This document shows positions 29,042 through 36,723 of a stretch of DNA of 64,000 nt, in pieces; positions within the stretch are counted from its first letter, which is position 1; each line of letters starts with the position of its first letter. The notes under the pieces were generated by a model. It did not search any database. It was not told the DNA's origin and saw only the letters and a list, made by a program, of their open reading frames with translations. The stretch comes from Niabella agricola (GTDB taxonomy: Bacteria; Bacteroidota; Bacteroidia; Chitinophagales; Chitinophagaceae): assembly GCF_021538615.1 (NCBI RefSeq), contig NZ_JAJHIZ010000003.1, positions 4,836,001-4,900,000 of the forward strand, in the 5' to 3' direction. The position numbers and the translations under genes are program-made.

Positions 29042-29057
29042 GCTTAAACGATTAAGC
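29042..29057 (+). promoter_or_regulatory. Second LacI operator upstream of susC3 (best match)
   Basis: GCTTAAACGATTAAGC, the most complete copy. Its CG centre is 111 bp from that of the operator at 28931, nearly the same spacing as before susC2. CATTATTG in the -7 register is a weak promoter match. It lies 45 bp before the susC3 ATG. Confidence 0.85.
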
Positions 29058-29102
29058 TTTTTTAAAATAAGATTGTTTCCCATCCACATTAATATTTATT
29101 TT

Positions 29103-32100
29103 ATGAGCCAACGACATCGCATTTCCTCGAGCCGCTATTTATTGCGGTATTGCCTTATGCTTGTATGGGGCATTTGCATAGGTGCAGTATATGAGCCGGC
29201 ATTTTGTAACAGCAAGTTCATTAACCTGAAATTAAACGGAATCTACGATACCATTCCCGGTAAAAGCTGGGTGTTGCACGGTTCCGTTAAGGATGAGGCC
29301 GGCAAGCCCGTTCCTGGAGCAACGGTAACGGTGTTGCGATCGGGTGCTAAAAGCAGTGTGACCGACCGGAGCGGAAATTTTATCATTGAGATGAATGATG
29401 CGCGGGATAGCCTGGAAGTATCCTTTATCGGGTATCAGACACAGCGGCTGGTTCCCGGAGCACAGCGCACGGTGACCATTATATTACTGCCGGATGAAGC
29501 CGGCCGGCAACTGGAGGAGGTGGTGGTAAATACCGGGTATATGACGCAACGGAAGGCGGATCTTACAGGGGCTGTATCCGTCGTTACTTCCAAAGAATTG
29601 ACCAAGGGACAGGGTGTTACCAATGTACTGCAGTCATTGCAGGGAGTGGTTCCGGGACTACACATCACTACAGATGGCAATCCCACGGGAAATGTAGGGG
29701 TCGAGTTGAGGGGCCTGACGTCCGTGAGAGGGGGAGCCCCGTTGATTGTAATAGATGGTATGCCCAGCTATATGAATTTAAGGGATATTAATCCCAATAA
29801 TATCGCCTCTATACAGGTGCTGAAAGATGCTTACTCTGCCAGCATCTACGGAACCCAGGGCGGGGCAGGGGTTATTTTAATTGAAACCAAAAAAGGCAAG
29901 GCGGGCAGAACAAAAATAGACTATAGCACGACAATGGGTTTTGCCGAGTTTAATAATAAACCCGAAATGCTGAATACCCAGCAATATGGGCAGGCCATCT
30001 GGCAGGCGTTTGTAAATACCAATCCTGCTGCCAACGAGGAGGAAGTTAGAAAAGCAATCCGGTTTTATGATTATGAATGGCACCGCGATGCCAATGGCTT
30101 TCCGGTTTTAGACAAGATAACACCCATCAAATACCTGAATGCAGATTCTACCATGCTTTCAGCCAATACGAATTGGTTAGATGCTATTTCACAGCGGGGG
30201 CTTCAGCAGGAACATCAGCTTACGGTTTCCAGTGGCAGTGAAAAAGCAACTTCCTTGTTTTCGCTGAATTATACCGAAAATCAGGGAACACAGATCCATA
30301 CAGGATTTAAGCGGTTTACAGCCCGTGTAAATACCGACTATAAGTTGTTTAACAACCGTGTTACTATTGGAGAAAATCTGGAAGCATCCCACCTGATAGA
30401 ACGCAATATGAATGTAATGCACCAGGCACTGGTAGAGCCGCCAATTGTTCCGGTATATACGACCAATGGCGGATGGGGAGGGTCGGCGGTAGCGTTGGGA
30501 ATGGATGACTACTGGAATCCCGTGCGCGATCTAACCCTTAATAAGGATAATGGTAATAATTACAATAAACTGTTTGGAGATGTACATGCCAGCATCCGGT
30601 TTCTTAAAGACCTGGTGTTCCGTACCCAGTTAGGGCTGATTTATACTGACGGCTATCACCGGAATATTCAGTTTACCTTTAAGGAAGGGGGCGGCAAGGT
30701 CAATAATATAAACAGTGTGGATCAATGGTACTGGAGGGAGGCGGCGTTTGATTGGACCAATACGCTCACCTACAGTCTTAAAAGGGATCGGCATAGTCTT
30801 GATGTTTTGGCCGGTATGGAAGCCAACAAATATACCTCAGAAAGTATGAGCGGGAACCGCCAGGGATTGGCTTTTGAAACCTACGATTTTGCATACCTGA
30901 AGTCGGCAACCGGTAATATGACTGTTGACGGCGGCGGGGATAAATATAACCTGTTATCTTATTTTGGAAAATTCAACTATTCATTTCATTCCCGGTATTT
31001 ATTGTCGGGTTCGGTACGTTATGATGGGTCGTCTAAGTTTGGTGCCAATAACCGGTTTGCCTTGTTCCCGGCTATCTCGGCCGGATGGCGCATCAGCCAG
31101 GAAGATTTTTTAAAGGATAACGAACTGCTGTCGGATCTGAAGTTGAGAGCCAGCTGGGGAAGGAACGGTAGCCTCGCCAATATCAACTCGCTCAATGCAC
31201 AAACATATTTCCGCCCGGATTATAATTACACTTCCTATGCCATCGGTGGAAACGAAACCGGCAACCTGCCCTCAGGATTTTTCAAAATTCAAACGGGCAA
31301 CCCCAATTTGAGATGGGAGGCCACAACCCAAGCCAATATCGGCCTCGATTTTGGATTTTTGCAACAACGGTTATCTGGTACATTGGATTTTTACCGGAAG
31401 TATACCGACGGAATGTTGATTCAGCCTCCTTACCTGGGCACCATTGGAGAAGGCGGATATCAATTTATTAATGCCGCTAATATGACCAACAAAGGCGTGG
31501 AATTAACCCTTGCTTATGGCAGCAGCGCGGGTAAAGATTTTAGTTACCGGTTCCAGGGGAATGTTTCTTATAATAAAAATGTAGTAAATGACCTGCCGTC
31601 TACGGTTACCTATTCATGGGGTGGAACGGTACAGAAACAGGACGGAATAGCCGGGCATCCCTGGGGTTCGGTATATGGCTTTATAGCAGATGGTCTTTTT
31701 CAGAATCAGGCAGAGGTGGATCAATCGGCAGATCAGCCGGGCAAGGGCATTGGCCGGATAAGATATAAAGATATTTCAGGGCCAGATGGAAAACCGGATG
31801 GAAAAATTGACGATAACTATGACCGCGTTTGGATCAGTGATGGAGGAAGACCGAAGTTCGAATACGGACTCAATACCAGCCTGGCATACAAAAACTTCGA
31901 CTTTTCCATGTTCTGGCAGGGCGTAGCGGGCGTGAAAGTATATAACGGCTGGAAAAGCTATAGCGATTTTTGGAATGTTTGGATCCAGAACGGGTTTAAT
32001 CATCCTACCCGTGTGCTGGATGCCTGGACGCCCACCAATACCAGTTCAACGATTCCGGCTTTGTCGTGGAATAATGCCAATGGCGAACTGAGATCCTCTA

Positions 32101-32348
32101 CGTATTTTATAGAGCCCGGCCAGTATGTAAAACTGAGGAATCTTCAATTGGGCTACAGCTTGCCGCAAGCATTGATTTCCGGAATCGGTATAGAGCGTAT
32201 ATATGTGTTTGTGATGGGGCAAAACCTGGTGATCCTGAAAAGTAAGAAATATACAGGACTCGATCCGGAAAATCCCGATGGTAATGATTATGCCAATCCA
32301 TATGTTATCCCGAGAATTTTTAAAGCAGGTATTCAAGTATCTTTTTAA
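29103..32348 (+). CDS. SusC/RagA-family TonB-dependent transporter (block C)
   Basis: An outer-membrane transporter of 1081 residues from the ATG at 29103 (begins MSQRHRISSSRYLLRYCLM). The frame is open to 29004, but that stretch spans the operator at 29042, so the internal ATG is preferred. It has a signal region, a carboxypeptidase-D regulatory-like domain (KSWVLHGSVKDEAGKPVPGA), TonB-box-like EEVVVNTGYMTQRK starting near residue 138, plug motifs (VIDGMPSYMNLRDIN, VILIETKKG) and a barrel ending in Phe. The N-terminus is paralogous to that of the block B SusC, while the TonB box differs. The partner susD starts 6 bp after the stop. Confidence 0.95.
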   Translation: MSQRHRISSSRYLLRYCLMLVWGICIGAVYEPAFCNSKFINLKLNGIYDTIPGKSWVLHGSVKDEAGKPVPGATVTVLRSGAKSSVTDRSGNFIIEMNDARDSLEVSFIGYQTQRLVPGAQRTVTIILLPDEAGRQLEEVVVNTGYMTQRKADLTGAVSVVTSKELTKGQGVTNVLQSLQGVVPGLHITTDGNPTGNVGVELRGLTSVRGGAPLIVIDGMPSYMNLRDINPNNIASIQVLKDAYSASIYGTQGGAGVILIETKKGKAGRTKIDYSTTMGFAEFNNKPEMLNTQQYGQAIWQAFVNTNPAANEEEVRKAIRFYDYEWHRDANGFPVLDKITPIKYLNADSTMLSANTNWLDAISQRGLQQEHQLTVSSGSEKATSLFSLNYTENQGTQIHTGFKRFTARVNTDYKLFNNRVTIGENLEASHLIERNMNVMHQALVEPPIVPVYTTNGGWGGSAVALGMDDYWNPVRDLTLNKDNGNNYNKLFGDVHASIRFLKDLVFRTQLGLIYTDGYHRNIQFTFKEGGGKVNNINSVDQWYWREAAFDWTNTLTYSLKRDRHSLDVLAGMEANKYTSESMSGNRQGLAFETYDFAYLKSATGNMTVDGGGDKYNLLSYFGKFNYSFHSRYLLSGSVRYDGSSKFGANNRFALFPAISAGWRISQEDFLKDNELLSDLKLRASWGRNGSLANINSLNAQTYFRPDYNYTSYAIGGNETGNLPSGFFKIQTGNPNLRWEATTQANIGLDFGFLQQRLSGTLDFYRKYTDGMLIQPPYLGTIGEGGYQFINAANMTNKGVELTLAYGSSAGKDFSYRFQGNVSYNKNVVNDLPSTVTYSWGGTVQKQDGIAGHPWGSVYGFIADGLFQNQAEVDQSADQPGKGIGRIRYKDISGPDGKPDGKIDDNYDRVWISDGGRPKFEYGLNTSLAYKNFDFSMFWQGVAGVKVYNGWKSYSDFWNVWIQNGFNHPTRVLDAWTPTNTSSTIPALSWNNANGELRSSTYFIEPGQYVKLRNLQLGYSLPQALISGIGIERIYVFVMGQNLVILKSKKYTGLDPENPDGNDYANPYVIPRIFKAGIQVSF

Positions 32349-32354
32349 ATAAAA

Positions 32355-34106
32355 ATGAAACTGATGAAAAAGCATTTAGTACACATATTATTGATCGTAT
32401 TGGTCGCAACAGCAGGATGCAAAAAGTTCCTGGACGTGACACCGCAGGGCGTTGTAACAGTAGAAAACGTGAGCACACCCGACAAGGTGGACGGGCTGGT
32501 TATTGCAGCTTATGCCTGGCTGCCGCATGAAGGTACCATCAATGCCCGCATGAGTCCCTGGCTGGCCGATATTAAATCGGACGATTCCTATAAAGGTGGT
32601 GGTGGTATCGGCGACCAGCTGCCCTGGTACCAATGGGAGGTGTTTACCTTAAATAATGCCAACACCGGTAATAATGATGGCATCTGGTATGCAGAATATC
32701 AGGGCGTGTCCCGGTGCAATACTGCTATTAAAGCGCTGAACAATGTTAATGAATCGGAATATCCCTTAAAGCAACAACGCATTGCCGAAATGAAATTTTT
32801 ACGGGGTTATTTTTTCCTGAACCTGAAACGCTGGTACAAATGGATTCCCTATTTTGATGAAACGCTGCCGATAGATTCCATCAAAACGGTTCCTAACAGG
32901 CCCGCTGGTGTCACCAATGATCTCGCTATCTGGCAGCATATTTACAATGATTTTGATGCGGCCGCCAAGGTTTTACCGGCAGATCAGAGCGAGCCTGGCC
33001 GTCCAACAAAATACGCGGCACAGGCATTAATGCTGGAAGCCCTGATGTGGATGGCTTATGAACAGGATATGAGCAATAAGGTGATCAATATCAACAAAGA
33101 AACGCTGGCCAAAGCATTGCCTATTGCCGATGGCATCATCAGCAGCGGAAAGTATAGCCTGGCACCGGATTATGCGATCAACTTTCTTTTTGATTATGAT
33201 AACAAGTCTCCTGAATCTATTTTTGAATGGCAATATTCACACAGTGATGGTACTCCAAATGGTAATTTGAATGGCGGTACTCCCCTGAATGCACCCTGGT
33301 GGCCGCCCAGCTTTAGTTGCTGTGATTTTCATAAAGCATCCTATAATGTGGTGAATGCCTTTAAAACAGATGCAAAAGGTATCCCTATGTTTGATGATTA
33401 TAATGACCAGGACATTACCCCGGCAAACAGAAGCACTTACTTTACGGGTAACAAATGGGATCCGCGCATTGGCCATACCGTAGCTATACCGGGTTTGCCC
33501 TGGAAATACCAGCAGAATTTATTGTTTGACAGCAGCGGGTCAAGAGACCCGGCTACCTTTGGCTATTTTAACTCACTTAAGGAAAATGTGGAATCCAATT
33601 CGCCGGGCTTGGTAAACCTGTTCTGGATGTGGAATTCCAAGAATGAAATTGCCATAAGATATGATCGTATCCTGCTTCAGAAAGCAGAGATCCTCATTCG
33701 GTTGGGAAGGGAACAGGAGGCATTGCCTATTATTAATTCTATCCGTCAGCGGGCCGCTAACAGCACCGGGAGGTTGAAATTTGTAAATGGTACACCCACC
33801 TTGCCCTATAACATCGCCTTATATGTAAACGGTGTCAATTGCAACTGGACCAATGCATTTGCCTGGAAGGCGCTGATGTTTGAGAACCGGCTGGAATTTG
33901 CTATGGAGGGCGTACGATGGTATGATCTAGTGCGGTGGGGAATAGCGGCCTCCACGATGAATGCTTATTTTGCCAAGGAATTGCCCCGTGGCAGGTCCTG
34001 GTTGAAGGACGGTAAATTTACCGCCGGACGTGATGAATTTATGCCGATTCCACAACCGCAAATCAATTATGCATTTGGAATGTACCAGCAAAACCCCGGG
34101 TATTAA
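32355..34106 (+). CDS. SusD/RagB-family glycan-binding lipoprotein (block C)
   Basis: A 583-residue SusD-like lipoprotein with lipobox ATAGC (~residue 22) and mature start KKFLDVTPQG. Family features are the MKFLRGYFFLNLKRWYKW helix pair, LLQKAEILIRLGREQEA, FENRLEFAMEGVRWYDLVRW and the C-terminal FMPIPQPQI. It is 6 bp from susC3 and translationally close to it. Start could be the second Met (32364). Confidence 0.95.
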   Translation: MKLMKKHLVHILLIVLVATAGCKKFLDVTPQGVVTVENVSTPDKVDGLVIAAYAWLPHEGTINARMSPWLADIKSDDSYKGGGGIGDQLPWYQWEVFTLNNANTGNNDGIWYAEYQGVSRCNTAIKALNNVNESEYPLKQQRIAEMKFLRGYFFLNLKRWYKWIPYFDETLPIDSIKTVPNRPAGVTNDLAIWQHIYNDFDAAAKVLPADQSEPGRPTKYAAQALMLEALMWMAYEQDMSNKVININKETLAKALPIADGIISSGKYSLAPDYAINFLFDYDNKSPESIFEWQYSHSDGTPNGNLNGGTPLNAPWWPPSFSCCDFHKASYNVVNAFKTDAKGIPMFDDYNDQDITPANRSTYFTGNKWDPRIGHTVAIPGLPWKYQQNLLFDSSGSRDPATFGYFNSLKENVESNSPGLVNLFWMWNSKNEIAIRYDRILLQKAEILIRLGREQEALPIINSIRQRAANSTGRLKFVNGTPTLPYNIALYVNGVNCNWTNAFAWKALMFENRLEFAMEGVRWYDLVRWGIAASTMNAYFAKELPRGRSWLKDGKFTAGRDEFMPIPQPQINYAFGMYQQNPGY

Positions 34107-34196
34107 GGAAGTGTTTGGAAAAGGGCAGGTCAGCACAGTCTCAGGCCTTGGTCTTGTTTTTGCCAATCACCTTCCGGAATCGTAAACATCATCAAA

Positions 34197-34667
34197 ATGA
34201 AGTGTTTTCTTTGTTTGTTTTTCTTACTTTGTTGTGCGGGTGTGGCCTTTTCTCAGAAAGACAGGGCCGCTATCCCGCCGTTTAAGATCCGGTTAACGAA
34301 TGGCGACGGGTTTACTTATGAGCAGGTGGATAAAAACAAGCCGCTGATGCTTATTTATTTTTCGCCTTCCTGTGAGCATTGTAAGGCTTTTACAGAAGCC
34401 TTGCTGAAACAAAAAACGAAATGGGCCAACAAACAAATCGTGATGATCTCTTATGTTCATATAAGGGAAGTGCAGGCATTCGACCGGATGTATCATTTGT
34501 CTGAACATCCGGATATCAAAATAGGATCAGAAGGACAAACCTTTATAGTACAGCAATATTACCAGATACAGCAGTTTCCTTTTGTAGTGCTGTTTAATAA
34601 ACAGGGAAGGTTAACGAAGATGATAAGAGGCCCGTTAACACCGGAAGCAATGATGCGGCTGCTGTAG
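34197..34667 (+). CDS. Exported thioredoxin-fold protein (CEHC motif)
   Basis: A 156-residue protein with an N-terminal Sec signal (MKCFLCLFFLLCCAGVAFSQ) and a thioredoxin-like fold: PLMLIYFSPSCEHCKAF with a C59-x-x-C62 redox pair and a cis-Pro region QQFPFVVLFNKQG. It resembles periplasmic thiol-disulfide oxidoreductases of the TlpA/ResA type but has a shorter body. It lies 90 bp after susD3 in a carbohydrate operon, where it might keep disulfides of exported proteins in order (inference). The cytoplasmic trxA at 1279 is a different protein. Confidence 0.8.
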   Translation: MKCFLCLFFLLCCAGVAFSQKDRAAIPPFKIRLTNGDGFTYEQVDKNKPLMLIYFSPSCEHCKAFTEALLKQKTKWANKQIVMISYVHIREVQAFDRMYHLSEHPDIKIGSEGQTFIVQQYYQIQQFPFVVLFNKQGRLTKMIRGPLTPEAMMRLL

Positions 34668-34752
34668 GTATCCCTGGAATAGCAGGTTGAAGCAAAAGAT
34701 TTGTTCGGCGAGACATTTGAATAAAAGCATTTGCGAATAAAAACGTCCGTGT

Positions 34753-35601
34753 ATGCCGCCACATGCCAATGCAGTGCGCCGCATTTTAACGATGAACTTG
34801 TTTTTTTATATGTGGAATTTATTTAAAGAATTTCTTGGAGAGACGGTGGGTACATTTATCGTTGTATTTTTGGGATGTGGGGCGGTCGCTGTTTCCCTTT
34901 TGTTTCACCGGCTTCCGCTTACGGTTATTGCAGCTGTGTGGGGCATGGCCGTTGTGATTGCGGTATATAGCTTTCGCTCCGTATGCAGCGCACACTTCAA
35001 TCCGGCTGTAAGTATTGCAATGGTCATTGTAGGCAGGTTTCAGAAGCATAAGCTGGTCCTGTATTTCGTAGCCCAGGTGTTTGGAGCCATACTGGCAGCT
35101 GCTGTTTTGTATCTTGCGTTGCATGACTTCATCAGCGGTTATGAGAAAACGCATCGTATTTTGAGGGGCGCGGATTCGTCTGTAGCTACAGCCCGGATGT
35201 TTGGCGAGTTCTATGCCCCTTTTTCTGTTTTACCTGCAGTTGCTGCCGAATTTGCCGGTACCTTCCTGTTAACTGCAACAATTTTTGTGGTAACCCAGCC
35301 CGGAAAAAAAAAGATAATAAAACATGCACCGGTATTTATTGGCTCCATGCTGGCCCTGCTTATCTGCGTTTTTGCTCCTATTACACAGGCCGGGCTAAAT
35401 CCTGCCCGGGATCTGGGCCCAAGACTGGTGGCCTGGTTTGCAGGTTGGGGAGCGGCTGCATTTCCAGATACAAGAGGCGGCTTTTTCTGGGTATATATCC
35501 TGGCTCCGTTTACGGGAGCGGCGATGGCTGCAGTGTGCTGGAATTATTACCGGAAGCGGGCTGCGGGCACCGTATTAAAAATGAAATATGAAAACAAATA
35601 A
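34753..35601 (+). CDS. Aquaglyceroporin-type MIP channel
   Basis: A membrane channel of up to 282 residues. Both half-helix signatures are present: NPAVS (N83) and NPARDLGPRL (N216). The Asp after NPAR is typical of glycerol facilitators rather than strict water channels. It also has GETVGTFIVVFLGCGAV near the N-terminus and six predicted membrane helices. Starts at ATG 34792 or 34810 would give an N-terminus closer to other GlpF-like proteins, so the first ~19 residues are uncertain. It overlaps the next gene by 14 bp, indicating coupled translation. Its place in a polysaccharide operon is unusual. It could pass glycerol or small polyols released from a glycolipid-like substrate (inference). 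Confidence 0.88.
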   Translation: MPPHANAVRRILTMNLFFYMWNLFKEFLGETVGTFIVVFLGCGAVAVSLLFHRLPLTVIAAVWGMAVVIAVYSFRSVCSAHFNPAVSIAMVIVGRFQKHKLVLYFVAQVFGAILAAAVLYLALHDFISGYEKTHRILRGADSSVATARMFGEFYAPFSVLPAVAAEFAGTFLLTATIFVVTQPGKKKIIKHAPVFIGSMLALLICVFAPITQAGLNPARDLGPRLVAWFAGWGAAAFPDTRGGFFWVYILAPFTGAAMAAVCWNYYRKRAAGTVLKMKYENK

Positions 35602-36691
35602 GACAAAGCTGATCTTTACCGGTGGTTTTTTGGGATCCGGCAAAACGACATTGCTGCAATATGTTTCGGGCCTGCTGGCCGCTCAAGGGCAAACGGTTGG
35701 ATTGATAACCAATGATCAGGCTGAAGGATTAGTCGATACGCGGCTTTTAACCAGGAGCAACGGCATCGTTAAGGAAGTTAGCGGCAGTTGTTTTTGTTGT
35801 AATTATACAGGATTTAAGGACATTGTCCAGGAACTGCTTTACCATCCGGGGGGAATGGATGTGATCATTGCCGAGCCTGTAGGAAGCTGTACGGATATTT
35901 CTGCCACCGTTTTGCAGCCGCTGAAAGATCAACTGTTACCAGTAGTGGAAATGGCGCCTTTTACGGTACTGGCAGATCCTCAAAAACTGGAGCAGATCCT
36001 GGATGGAAAGGACGCCGGTATGCATCCTTCGGCCGCCTATATTTACAGGAAGCAACTGGAAGAAAGTGATGTGATCCTGATTTCAAAAACCGATACCTTA
36101 ACGCGGGAACGGCTGCAGCTGCTGGCAGAAAAAGTAAGCCTGGTGTACCCGGAGCAACAACTGCTGTATACAAGTGCCTATAGCGGAGATGGCGTACAGC
36201 CCTGGCTGGATCATGTTATGACGAGTCCGGTCGCCGGCAGCCGGATTGTAGCCGTGGACTACGATGTCTATGCCGAAGGGGAAGCTGTTTTGGGATGGCT
36301 CAATGCTTCGGTTTTAGTACAAGGGCATGCGGTGGACTGGGATGCTTTTCTGGAATCCTATTTCAAACGTCTGAATGCCGTATTGGGAGCTGCAGCATCG
36401 GTGGGGCATATTAAGATCCTGATCGAGTGCATGGGCAACCGGTTCCGGATCGGGAACCAGACGGGGCCTGCTGATACCCTGCAGTACAGAGGTGCTGCCG
36501 GCATCAGCAATATTGCCCAGATGAATATTAATGCACGGGTAGAATCGGATCCCGGGGTATTGGAACAGCAGGTGTTTGAGGCATTGGCACAGACGGTAAC
36601 TGACGAGATGTTTTACGAGGTCGGTGCCTGCCGGTCGTTAAGCCCCGGCTATCCGCAGCCAGCCTATAAATACGATTATGTGGTAACCTAA
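35588..36691 (+). CDS. CobW/COG0523-family GTP-binding metallochaperone-like protein
   Basis: A 367-residue G3E GTPase. The Walker A motif GGFLGSGKTT is at residues 12-21. The metal-binding CxCC motif sits in GSCFCCNY (C68, C70, C71), ISKTD is the base-recognition motif, and a CobW C-terminal-like domain follows. COG0523 proteins deliver or insert metals such as Zn or Co. It overlaps the aquaporin gene by 14 bp and is followed by the GH116-type gene after 32 bp, so it is firmly inside the operon. Which metalloprotein it serves is unknown; FucI (Mn) is the only obvious metalloenzyme of the locus. It could also be a methyltransferase-linked or stress paralogue. Confidence 0.85.
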   Translation: MKTNKTKLIFTGGFLGSGKTTLLQYVSGLLAAQGQTVGLITNDQAEGLVDTRLLTRSNGIVKEVSGSCFCCNYTGFKDIVQELLYHPGGMDVIIAEPVGSCTDISATVLQPLKDQLLPVVEMAPFTVLADPQKLEQILDGKDAGMHPSAAYIYRKQLEESDVILISKTDTLTRERLQLLAEKVSLVYPEQQLLYTSAYSGDGVQPWLDHVMTSPVAGSRIVAVDYDVYAEGEAVLGWLNASVLVQGHAVDWDAFLESYFKRLNAVLGAAASVGHIKILIECMGNRFRIGNQTGPADTLQYRGAAGISNIAQMNINARVESDPGVLEQQVFEALAQTVTDEMFYEVGACRSLSPGYPQPAYKYDYVVT

Positions 36692-36723
36692 ACAGATAAC
36701 ATTTTTAAAAGAAATGGATTTTT

